Position numbers and translations under genes: made by a program
Part shown: positions 1 to 5,737 of the stretch, piece by piece
Layout: each line of letters starts with the position of its first letter
How positions within the stretch are numbered: position 1 is the stretch's first letter
The notes under the pieces: generated by a model
Seen by the model: only the letters and a program-made list of their open reading frames with translations
Told to the model about the DNA's origin: nothing
Databases searched by the model: none
Assembly: GCA_019264505.1 (NCBI GenBank)
Contig: JAHUZY010000452.1
Span: forward strand, 1-5,940
Length of the DNA stretch: 5,940 nucleotides
Source of the DNA: Phenylobacterium sp.
Lineage (GTDB): Bacteria > Pseudomonadota > Alphaproteobacteria > Caulobacterales > Caulobacteraceae
Reading direction: 5' to 3'

Positions 1-45
1 CCCGCCCCCGCGCGGCGCCCCCCTCGCCCCCCCCGCGACTCCCTT
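1..45. other. C-rich tract upstream of the RidA gene
   Basis: Of the first 36 bases 27 are C, one is T and none is A, with runs of 5, 6 and 8 C. The complementary strand therefore has G-runs of 8, 6, 5 and 3 separated by short spacers, which is G-quadruplex-prone. No stop codon occurs in any plus-strand frame before position 76, so the 3' end of an unseen upstream gene cannot be excluded, but nothing recognisable is encoded. A GANTC (CcrM-type methylation) site lies at 37-41. Confidence 0.5.
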
Positions 46-75
46 TCAGCGCCTCTCAACAACAAGGAAACGCCC

Positions 76-564
76 ATGCGCGCCCTCGCCCTGGCCACCC
101 TCCTGGCGTCCCTCGCCGCCGCGCCCGCCGCTGCGGAAATCACCCGCGTGGGGCCCGAGACCTCGCCCATCGCCAGCGCCGTGGTCGTGCCGGCCGGCTA
201 TGACATCATCTATGTGAGCGGCATCACCCCGCCGGTGACCAATGCGGGCGCTCCGGAAGGGACCCCCCGGGAGTTCGGCGACACCAAGACCCAGACCATC
301 GGCGTCATCGAACGCATCAAGGCCATCCTGGAATCCCAGGGCGCCGGCCTTGGGGATGTGGTGATGATGCGGGTCCTGCTGGTGGGCGATCCGGCCCTGG
401 ACGGCAAGATGGACTTCGCCGGCATGATGGAGGGCTACCGCCAGTATTTCGCCAATGCCGAACAGCCCAACAAGCCCGCCCGGATCACCTCGCAGGTCTC
501 GGCCCTGGTGGCGCCGGGCATGATGGTGGAGATCGAGGTTCAGGCCGCCGTGAAGCCGAAATAG
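76..564 (+). CDS. RidA/YjgF/YER057c family protein with signal peptide
   Basis: This is a 162-residue protein of the Rid superfamily, whose best known members hydrolyse reactive enamine/imine intermediates; the substrate here is unknown. Residues 1-20 form a typical Sec signal peptide, with a hydrophobic Ala/Leu core ending in APAAA before Glu21, so the mature protein should be periplasmic, unlike cytoplasmic RidA of about 128 residues. The Rid core follows: IYVSG near residues 45-49, and the C-terminal signature with PAR at 134-136. Arg136 corresponds to the substrate-carboxylate-binding Arg105 of E. coli RidA, and Glu152 in VEIEV falls one residue from the position of Glu120. A loop around residues 51-70 is longer than in classic RidA. 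The ATG has an AGGA Shine-Dalgarno site 7 bases upstream (65-68). The reading frame stays open to the left edge, but the signal peptide and this site support the start. The permease gene follows after 103 bases on the same strand; co-transcription is possible. Rid subfamily is not assigned. Confidence 0.9.
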   Translation: MRALALATLLASLAAAPAAAEITRVGPETSPIASAVVVPAGYDIIYVSGITPPVTNAGAPEGTPREFGDTKTQTIGVIERIKAILESQGAGLGDVVMMRVLLVGDPALDGKMDFAGMMEGYRQYFANAEQPNKPARITSQVSALVAPGMMVEIEVQAAVKPK

Positions 565-617
565 AGCCAGGACTTCCGCCAAAGGTGGGGCGCCTCTAGG
601 ATCAACGGCGGTCGACT

Positions 618-634
618 GCGCCGCCTGCAGGCGC
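618..634 (+). repeat. Short GC-rich inverted repeat between RidA and permease genes
   Basis: A perfect 12-base palindrome CGCCTGCAGGCG lies at 622-633. Alternatively, GCGCC at 618-622 can pair with GGCGC at 630-634 around a 7-base loop. There is no downstream T-run, so an intrinsic terminator is not supported. It may be a transcript hairpin, or chance in GC-rich DNA. The rest of the 565-667 gap shows no clear promoter. Confidence 0.3.
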
Positions 635-653
635 TTCGCCGACCCGTACGCCT

Positions 654-661
654 GGGAAGGG
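654..661 (+). promoter_or_regulatory. Ribosome binding site deciding a TTG start
   Basis: GGGAAGGG lies 6 bases upstream of the TTG at 668. It is the best Shine-Dalgarno match in the 565-667 gap and supports use of TTG as the permease start codon. Confidence 0.7.
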
Positions 662-667
662 TCCTGT

Positions 668-1921
668 TTGAGCTTCGAACAACTCGCCACCCTGGCTGTC
701 CTGGCCGCGGTCGTCGTCGCCCTGCTCAGCGACCGGGTGAGGGCCGATGTCGCGGCCATGGTCGCGGCTGCGACCCTTCTGGCTCTGGACGTGATCAGCC
801 TGGAGGACCTGGGCCGCGGCCTGGCCAGCCCGGCCCTGGTGGCGCTCGCCTCGCTCTTCATCATCGCCCGGGCCCTGGACGTGACCGGCGGCATGGGCGT
901 CATCATTCGCTCGGCGGCCCGGATGACCGACCGCATGGGCGCAGCCTCGGCGCCAGTGATCATCACCCTGTGTGGGTCGCTTTCAGCCTTTCTGAACAAT
1001 ACGCCCCTGGTAATCCTGGCGGCGCCGATCATGCAGGATTCGGCCCGGCGCCTGGGCATTTCCCCCAAGCGGCTGCTGATTCCTCTGTCCTACGCCTCGA
1101 TCATGGGGGGCGCCTGCACCCTGATCGGCACCTCCACCAACCTTTTGGTGGACGACATGGCCCAGCGCCAGCACCTGGCCCCCTTCGGTCTGTTCGAGAT
1201 CACCGGCGTTGGGCTGGCGATCGCGGCGGTTGGGGCGCTTTACCTGGCGTTCGTCGCCCCCCGGCTGCTGCCGGCTGACGATGCGGGCGTCGAGAGCGCC
1301 AGCATCCTGCCAGAGGCGCCGCCGCCGCTGCGTCTGGTCCCGGCGCTGGTCAGCGTCACGGTCTTCGCCTTTGTGCTGGGCGCCGCGGCCGGCGGGTTGC
1401 CCATCGCCGTAGTGGCCTTTGTCGGGGCCATGGCGCTGCTGGCCTTTCAGGTCATGAAGCCGGAAGAGGCCTATTCCGGCCTGCGGCCGCAGGTGCTGCT
1501 GATGATCGGCGGCATGCTGGTGGTGGGTGAGGCCCTGGGCAAGACGGGCCTCGCCTTCCAAGCGACGAACACCGTGGCCGCCTGGACCCAGCCGCTGGGT
1601 CCCATCGCGGCCCTGGCCATCATCTATGTGGCCACCTCGATCCTGACCGAGATCATGTCCAACGCCGCGGTGGCGGTGCTGATCACCCCGCTGGCGATCG
1701 GCCTGGCCGAAAACCTCGGGGTCGATGCGCGGCCCTTCGTGGTGGCGGTGATGATGGCCGCCAGCGCGTCCTTCGCCACCCCGGTCGGCTATCAGACCAA
1801 CACGATCGTCCATCAGGTCGGCGGCTACACCTATATGGACTTCGTCCGGGTCGGCCTGCCGCTCAACATCATCTCGGCGATCGTCGCCGTCTGGGTGATC
1901 CCCCGGATGTTCCCGTTCTAG
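668..1921 (+). CDS. SLC13 (DASS)-family anion permease, short form
   Basis: This is a 417-residue polytopic inner-membrane protein. The SLC13/DASS and related ion-transporter families carry dicarboxylates, citrate or sulfate, usually with Na+; the substrate here is not predictable. It has two homologous halves. Half one has the helix-breaking motif LNNTP at 109-113 and the conserved GTSTN at 154-158. Half two has MSNA around 330-333 and TPVGYQTN at 371-378. These paired Asn/Thr motifs match the SNT-type hairpin tips that form the Na+ and substrate sites in DASS transporters. Close relatives with the PLSYASI-GTSTNLLV signature are often near 600 residues, with two regulatory RCK_C (TrkA_C) domains between the halves. 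Here only a Pro/Ala-rich linker of about 25 residues (about 200-225) occupies that place. Both halves look intact, so this seems a natural short form. The start is TTG, backed by GGGAAGGG 6 bases upstream. The TAG stop lies inside the left arm of the palindromic repeat at 1918-1968. Confidence 0.9.
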   Translation: MSFEQLATLAVLAAVVVALLSDRVRADVAAMVAAATLLALDVISLEDLGRGLASPALVALASLFIIARALDVTGGMGVIIRSAARMTDRMGAASAPVIITLCGSLSAFLNNTPLVILAAPIMQDSARRLGISPKRLLIPLSYASIMGGACTLIGTSTNLLVDDMAQRQHLAPFGLFEITGVGLAIAAVGALYLAFVAPRLLPADDAGVESASILPEAPPPLRLVPALVSVTVFAFVLGAAAGGLPIAVVAFVGAMALLAFQVMKPEEAYSGLRPQVLLMIGGMLVVGEALGKTGLAFQATNTVAAWTQPLGPIAALAIIYVATSILTEIMSNAAVAVLITPLAIGLAENLGVDARPFVVAVMMAASASFATPVGYQTNTIVHQVGGYTYMDFVRVGLPLNIISAIVAVWVIPRMFPF

Positions 1922-1968
1922 AGCCCTTTTGATCCGATAACCGGGTCACACTTCGGAATTTGCTCTAG
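1918..1968. repeat. Palindromic intergenic repeat (REP/RPE-like), possible bidirectional terminator
   Basis: The outer arms are perfect 7-base inverted repeats, CTAGAGC at 1918-1924 and GCTCTAG at 1962-1968. An inner pair, TCCGA at 1933-1937 and TCGGA at 1953-1957, encloses an ACCGGGTC-containing core. It sits between convergent genes and supplies the permease TAG stop codon (1919-1921). The layout resembles a widespread class of alphaproteobacterial palindromic intergenic repeats that begin CTAGAGCA, carry a central ACCGG and end GCTCTAG; this relation is from memory, not from a search. A TTTT run at 1927-1930 lies between the arms. It may also help end transcription from both sides, since the 62-base gap contains no other terminator-like structure. 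Confidence 0.65.
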
Positions 1969-1983
1969 GACCGCCGCGCCAGT

Positions 1984-3357
1984 TCAATCCGACATCAGGG
2001 CGCGGACGAAGTCGTCCCGCCAGGCCGAGACGTCGGAACTGCGCAGGTCGGCCATCAGCCGCTCCCAGCGACGTCGGCGCTCGGCCAGGGGCATGGCCAG
2101 GCCCCGCAGGATGGCGTCGGAGACGTCCTCGCGGCTGAACGGGTTGACGATGAGGGCTTCGCCCATCTGCTCGGCGGCGCCGGCGAACCGTGAAAGGATC
2201 AGCACGCCGGGATCCTCAGGGTCCTGGGCGGCGACATATTCCTTGGCCACCAGATTCATGCCGTCCCGCAAGGGGGTGACCAGACCGAGCTTGGCGGCGC
2301 GGTAGATCCCGGCCAGCTGGTCCCGGCGATAGCCCCTGTTCACATAACGGATCGGCACCCAGTCGACGGTGGAGAAGGCGCCGTTGATCCGGCCCGAAAC
2401 CCCGTCCAGCCGCCCGCGGATCTCCTGATAGGCCTCGACGTCCTCCCGGCTGGGGGTGGCGATCTGCAGGAGGAAGACCTTTTCGTGCAGGTCGGGATTG
2501 TCGTGCAGGAACTGCTCATAGGCCAGGAAGCGCTCCTCCAGCCCTTTGGAATAGTCGAGCCGGTCGACGCCGATGATCATCTGGCGGTCGAGCATGCTGG
2601 TCTGCATGCGCGCGTATTCGGCCTTGGCTGTCTCCCCATCCAGGGCGGCGGTGAACTCGGTCACGTCCATGCCGATGGGAAAGGCGTCGAACTCGGCGGT
2701 CCGGCCAAAGGCGCTGAGCCGCCGGCCTTCACCCAGGGCGCCGCCGGCCTCGTGAACCACATAGTCCTTGAAGGCCTCCAGGGAGTCCTGGGTCTGGAAG
2801 CCCACCAGATCATAGTCGAACAGAGCCTCCACCAGCTGGGGGTGCCGCGGCAGGGTGGTGATCAGGTGGCGGGCCGGCCAGGGGATGTGAAGGAAGAAGC
2901 CGATGCGGTTCTTCACGCCCCGCCGGCGCAGCTCCTGGGCCAGCGGAATCAGGTGGTAGTCGTGGACCCAGACAAAGTCGTCCTCCTCGATCAGGGGCAG
3001 GACCGTCTCGGCGAAGCGCGCATTGACCCGGGCATAGCCCTCGCCGAACGACCGCTCATAGGCGGTGAGATCGACCCGGTGGTGGAAGAGGGGCCAAAGG
3101 GTCTTGTTGGCGTAGCCGTTGTAATATTCCTGAACGTCCTGGTCCTCGAGATCCATGGTCGCCACGGTCACGCCGCCGGCTCGCTGGACGCCGACCTGGC
3201 CGGTGTAGGTCGCGGTGGTCTGACCGCTCCAGCCGAACCAGGCGCCGGAGTGCTCCCGCAGGGCCGCAGCCAGCGCCATGGCCAAGCCCCCCTGGGTGCC
3301 GCCGCCCGCGTCGCTCGGGGGGCTGACCCGGTTCGAGATGACGATGAGGCGGGCCAT
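1984..3357 (-). CDS. otsA: Trehalose-6-phosphate synthase
   Basis: This is a cytoplasmic GT20 retaining glycosyltransferase that joins UDP-glucose and glucose-6-phosphate to give trehalose-6-phosphate, the first step of OtsA-OtsB trehalose synthesis. It has 457 residues (E. coli OtsA has 474). The N-terminus LIVISNRV contains Arg10, equivalent to E. coli Arg9, followed by a GG loop at 23-24. Other motifs are LWPLFHH; WVHDYHL with catalytic Asp133 (E. coli Asp130); RLDYSK with Arg266 and Lys271 (E. coli Arg262/Lys267), which bind the UDP-glucose phosphates; and RDGMNLVAKE with Asp365 and Glu373 (E. coli Asp361/Glu369). All key residues are present. The frame is open upstream to 3492, but the family N-terminus begins at the ATG at 3357-3355. 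That ATG shares its A with the mscS TGA stop (TGATG), so translation is probably coupled. A GGAAG motif lies about 6 bases upstream. No otsB is visible. The product is a compatible-solute precursor, which fits an osmotic-stress operon with the channel gene. Confidence 0.96.
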   Translation of the reverse strand: MARLIVISNRVSPPSDAGGGTQGGLAMALAAALREHSGAWFGWSGQTTATYTGQVGVQRAGGVTVATMDLEDQDVQEYYNGYANKTLWPLFHHRVDLTAYERSFGEGYARVNARFAETVLPLIEEDDFVWVHDYHLIPLAQELRRRGVKNRIGFFLHIPWPARHLITTLPRHPQLVEALFDYDLVGFQTQDSLEAFKDYVVHEAGGALGEGRRLSAFGRTAEFDAFPIGMDVTEFTAALDGETAKAEYARMQTSMLDRQMIIGVDRLDYSKGLEERFLAYEQFLHDNPDLHEKVFLLQIATPSREDVEAYQEIRGRLDGVSGRINGAFSTVDWVPIRYVNRGYRRDQLAGIYRAAKLGLVTPLRDGMNLVAKEYVAAQDPEDPGVLILSRFAGAAEQMGEALIVNPFSREDVSDAILRGLAMPLAERRRRWERLMADLRSSDVSAWRDDFVRALMSD

Positions 3358-4538
3358 CAGGCGCTTCCGCCAGCCGGCGGGGCCTGGGCCAGCTGCGGCA
3401 TCACCAGGTGCATGTGCGGATAGGGAATTTCGACGCCGGCGGCGTCCCAGGCCTGCTTGATCCGGCGATTGAAGGCGCGGCCCACGCCCCACTGGGCGCC
3501 GGGCGGCGTCTTGATCCGGCCGCGCAGCACGACGCCGCTGTCGGCCAGGGCGCTGACGTCCATGACTTCCAGGGGTTCGAGAATCTTCGGGCCGAGGTCG
3601 GGGTCGGCGCGCATTTCCTCGACCACCTCGGCCATCACCTCAAACGCCTTGTCGATGTCGGACTCGTAGGACACGCCCAGTTCCACCACGTGATAGGAGA
3701 AGACCTTGGTCATGTTGTGGATGATCTGCGCCTCGCCATAGGGCAGGACGTGCAAAGTGCCGTCCAGGGCCCGCAGGCGCAGGGTGCGGATGGTCATCTG
3801 CTCGACGACTCCGCTGGACCCGGCGATCTCCACCACGTCCCCCACCGCGACGATGTCCTCGGAAATCAGGAAGATGCCGGTGAGGAAGTCCTTCACCAGG
3901 GTCTGGGCCCCAAAGCCGATGGCCAGACCGATCACCCCGGCGCCGGCCAGCAGCGGGCCGATTTCCAGGCCGATCTCGGCCAGGATCATCATGGCGCCCA
4001 TGATGATGATCACCCCGCGCGCCACCCCGTGCAGCAGCGGGCCGATGGTGTTGAGCTGGGCCTCGCGTCGGACCCCGCCAGACTTGTGATGGGCCATCTT
4101 GGCCAGCACGCGATTGACCAGCAGGGTGGCCAGTTCGGCCGCCGCAAAGGTGATGACCGCCAGGACGGCGATGCGCACCACACTCTGCACCACCTGCTGG
4201 CCAAGGCCTGCGGTCAGCCAGCCCAGAAGGTCAAAACCCCAGACGGAGGCCAGGGCGAAGAAGGCGGCCAGGACGAGGCCTGTCTCGAAGACCGCCCAGG
4301 TGACCTGGGTCACCCGGCGGGTGCGAATGGTCTTCTCCGCGTCCGCGGGGCCGGGGACAGCGCGCACGCCGCGCTTCAGCAGCCGGCGAACCAGGAGACC
4401 CACGCCGAACGCCGCGCCCAGGACCAGGGCCGAGAGGGCGACATTCAGGGCCAGGGCAGCCGGACCCAGCCGCAGAAGGGCGTTCCAGCTTTCCTGGAAC
4501 CCGAGGATGACCTGTTCGCTTGCTGTGCTGACCTCCAA
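3357..4538 (-). CDS. MscS-family mechanosensitive ion channel
   Basis: This is a 393-residue inner-membrane channel of the small-conductance mechanosensitive family, which opens under membrane tension to release solutes on hypo-osmotic shock. Hydrophobic segments lie near residues 26-50, 79-101, 116-141 and 165-187. The Gly/Ala-rich pore helix (about 189-225) contains GLAIGFGAQTLVKDF, with G208-F209-G210-A211-Q212. The beta domain (about 226-280) has SEDIVAVGDVVEI, GVVEQMTIRTLRLR and LDGTLHVLPYG; the usual PNG of this loop reads PYG (266-268). The alpha/beta vestibule follows to PYPHMHLVMP near the C-terminus. The start is TTG (4538-4536), backed by AGGGAGG 7 bases upstream; the more distal N-terminal helices are not part of minimal MscS. 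The stop overlaps the otsA start by one base. It is divergent from the K+-type channel gene at 4727. It resembles the larger MscS-like proteins more than the 286-residue E. coli MscS, so no symbol is given. Confidence 0.95.
   Translation of the reverse strand: MEVSTASEQVILGFQESWNALLRLGPAALALNVALSALVLGAAFGVGLLVRRLLKRGVRAVPGPADAEKTIRTRRVTQVTWAVFETGLVLAAFFALASVWGFDLLGWLTAGLGQQVVQSVVRIAVLAVITFAAAELATLLVNRVLAKMAHHKSGGVRREAQLNTIGPLLHGVARGVIIIMGAMMILAEIGLEIGPLLAGAGVIGLAIGFGAQTLVKDFLTGIFLISEDIVAVGDVVEIAGSSGVVEQMTIRTLRLRALDGTLHVLPYGEAQIIHNMTKVFSYHVVELGVSYESDIDKAFEVMAEVVEEMRADPDLGPKILEPLEVMDVSALADSGVVLRGRIKTPPGAQWGVGRAFNRRIKQAWDAAGVEIPYPHMHLVMPQLAQAPPAGGSA
4482..4500 (-). repeat. Perfect inverted repeat inside the 5' coding region of the MscS gene
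   Basis: GTTCCAG at 4482-4488 and CTGGAAC at 4494-4500 are perfect 7-base arms around a 5-base loop. They lie over codons 13-19, about 40 bases after the start codon. In mRNA this would be a stable hairpin; in DNA it could be an internal operator. It does not fit the alphaproteobacterial LexA pattern, which is a direct GTTC repeat. The residues encoded (GFQESWN) are unremarkable, so chance is possible. Confidence 0.4.
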
Positions 4539-4545
4539 ACCGGGG

Positions 4546-4552
4546 CCTCCCT
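4546..4552 (-). promoter_or_regulatory. Ribosome binding site deciding the MscS TTG start
   Basis: Read on the minus strand this is AGGGAGG, 7 bases before the TTG at 4538-4536. It is a near-perfect Shine-Dalgarno site at ideal spacing and makes the TTG start credible. Confidence 0.8.
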
Positions 4553-4701
4553 GTATGTTGATCTCGCCGGTGTATTGATCTGGCGCTGCGCTCGCGGCGA
4601 TGGCCGCGCTGAACCCGCCCTTGCAGAAAGGCGTCAGAGGGTTTTGGGTTCACCCCAACCCGGTGGGTCGGTTAGAGCTAACATGGGGCGGGCCTTGATG
4701 G

Positions 4702-4718
4702 GGTCTGTCTCACGGACC
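4702..4718 (+). repeat. Hairpin just upstream of the ion channel start
   Basis: GGTCTGT at 4702-4708 can pair with ACGGACC at 4712-4718 (seven pairs, one G-U) around a 3-base loop. The stem ends 8 bases before the TTG at 4727, where a Shine-Dalgarno site would normally be. It may influence translation of the channel, or simply reflect GC-rich sequence. Confidence 0.4.
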
Positions 4719-4726
4719 TGTGATGG

Positions 4727-5581
4727 TTGCGGCGGAGCACCTCAGATGATCACCCCCGGCCCAGGTTCGTCGAAGCCTTGACCCCCGAGGATTCAAAGCC
4801 GTCGCCGCGACAGCGGGCCGTATGGCGCCTGCGCGCGCAACTGCGGGCGCTGTATCACGGAGAGTCGCCGGGCGCGGTGCGGTTCCGTCTGGCGGTGATC
4901 GGCGTCGATCTGGCGCTGATCGCCTTCTTCATCGCCGCGCCCTTCCTGAGGGACACCCGGGCCTTCCTGCCTCTGGACCTGACCGTGGCGGCGATCCTCG
5001 CCGCCGACATGACCGCCCGGGCTCTGGCTTGGCGGAGCCTGAAATCCTGGATCCGACGGCCGATCGTGATGATCGACCTGTTCGTCCTGCTGACCCTTCT
5101 GTTTCCCACCATCTTCATCAACCTGGCCTTCCTGCGCGTGCTGCGCATCTGGACCCTGTTTCACAGCGACTTCTTCTGGGAGACGGTGGGCCACCGGTTC
5201 GACGACACCCGGTGGGAGGATGTGATCCGCGCGGCCGCCACCCTGGTCACCTTCGTCTTCGTGGCCACCGGCTTCGTCTACACCATGTATGTGGGCGAAG
5301 AGGGCGGGGTCAGCGGCTATGTGGATGCGCTGTACTTCACGGTGACCTCGCTCACGACCACCGGCTATGGCGATATCATCCTGCCGGGCATCACCGGCCG
5401 GCTGGTCTCCATCGTCATCATGATCTCCGGGATCACCCTGTTCGTGCGGTTCGCCCAGGCCCTGTTCCGGCCCTACAAGGTGCGCTTCACCTGCCAGGTC
5501 TGCGGCCTGATGCGGCATGAGCCGGATGCGGTCCACTGCAAGGCCTGCGGCGCCCTGATCAACATTCCCAACGAGGACTGA
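4727..5581 (+). CDS. Six-TM K+-type ion channel with C-terminal zinc ribbon
   Basis: This 284-residue protein is built like a voltage-gated-superfamily channel subunit, expected to work as a tetramer in the inner membrane. Predicted segments are S1 55-74, S2 81-101 (Asp94, Arg98), S3 112-131 (conserved Asp117), S4 133-145 with only two arginines (Arg137, Arg140), S5 about 168-188, pore loop 198-216 and S6 222-245. The filter TTTGYGD at 210-216 is the K+ channel signature, so K+ selectivity is expected. The weak S4 suggests limited voltage sensing. After S6 comes a short cytoplasmic tail with Cys256, Cys259, Cys271 and Cys274 in a CxxC-11-CxxC zinc-ribbon pattern, ending at residue 284. An in-frame TGA at 4721-4723 bounds the start. 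TTG at 4727 is the first start codon but has no clear Shine-Dalgarno site; TTG at 4778 (residue 18) is an alternative, and both leave the channel intact. It is divergent from mscS-otsA, consistent with a turgor role. Confidence 0.92.
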   Translation: MRRSTSDDHPRPRFVEALTPEDSKPSPRQRAVWRLRAQLRALYHGESPGAVRFRLAVIGVDLALIAFFIAAPFLRDTRAFLPLDLTVAAILAADMTARALAWRSLKSWIRRPIVMIDLFVLLTLLFPTIFINLAFLRVLRIWTLFHSDFFWETVGHRFDDTRWEDVIRAAATLVTFVFVATGFVYTMYVGEEGGVSGYVDALYFTVTSLTTTGYGDIILPGITGRLVSIVIMISGITLFVRFAQALFRPYKVRFTCQVCGLMRHEPDAVHCKACGALINIPNED

Positions 5582-5584
5582 GCC

Positions 5585-5601
5585 TCGGCCCTCGCGGCCG
5601 A
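5585..5601 (+). terminator. Weak terminator-like hairpin after the ion channel gene
   Basis: TCGGCC at 5585-5590 pairs with GGCCGA at 5596-5601 around a 5-base loop, 4 bases after the TGA stop. There is no T-run downstream (ACAAATT follows), so it is at best a weak or factor-assisted terminator. Confidence 0.35.
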
Positions 5602-5679
5602 CAAATTGCGGCCTGGCGCGGGAAATTTCGGTTCCGACAGCGAACATTGGTCGGCAGAACTCTGCTCTTCGCCGGCAGA

Positions 5680-5703
5680 TTACCTTGCAAAGACAAAGGG
5701 TAA
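5680..5703. promoter_or_regulatory. Interrupted inverted repeat, operator-like
   Basis: TTACCTT at 5680-5686 faces AGGGTAA at 5697-5703, matching at six of seven outer positions about a centre near 5691. The 24-base span suits a dimeric regulator. The TTTGCAA-like core on the minus strand recalls PadR-type operators, but this is only a resemblance. Confidence 0.35.
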
Positions 5704-5737
5704 CTTCCGGGAGTCTCCCCCGGGCCACACCCCCGCG

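Larger units (their letters stand above)
4539..4726. promoter_or_regulatory. Divergent promoter region of mscS-otsA and the ion channel gene
   Basis: These 188 bases must hold the promoters for both directions, but I see no convincing sigma-70 or GGAAC-type stress-sigma pair on either strand. What is visible are short inverted repeats: GGGTT at 4646-4650 with AACCC at 4657-4661; CACC at 4651-4654 with GGTG at 4662-4665; and GTTAG at 4671-4675 with CTAAC at 4678-4682 (2-base spacer). The cluster near 4646-4682 is the likeliest operator or promoter area. Confidence 0.4.

Noticed and set aside
46..1068. 340-codon open frame on the minus strand
   Set aside because: It spans the RidA gene, the gap and part of the permease gene on the opposite strand, with Arg/Ala/His-rich low-complexity sequence typical of a GC-rich shadow frame.
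983..1813. 276-codon minus-strand frame opposite the permease
   Set aside because: Gln/His/Arg/Gly-rich antisense shadow of a clearly conserved transporter.
2485..3423. 312-codon open frame on the plus strand opposite otsA
   Set aside because: Antisense shadow of otsA, whose motifs and catalytic residues are all in place; no family features.
3358..3492. 45-residue N-terminal extension of otsA
   Set aside because: The frame is open to 3492, but the added residues are Arg/Gly/Ala/Pro-rich, unlike the family, and would overlap mscS by over 130 bases. The OtsA N-terminus starts at the coupled ATG at 3357.
4496..4523. GGAAC followed at about 16 bases by CGCT, resembling an alphaproteobacterial general-stress sigma promoter
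   Set aside because: It points away from mscS-otsA, lies inside the mscS coding region, and the -10 half departs from CGTT.
3408..4781. 457-codon open frame on the plus strand opposite mscS
   Set aside because: It runs antisense to the well-supported MscS gene, is rich in Gln/His/Asp/Gly as expected for the complement of GC-biased codons, and has no recognisable domain. Its last 32 codons from ATG 4683 (with a CDGCGG motif) overlap the channel start and have no ribosome binding site.
5631..5645. GTTC-N7-GAAC as a LexA box
   Set aside because: The alphaproteobacterial LexA site is a direct repeat GTTC-N7-GTTC; this is an inverted arrangement and only four bases per arm.
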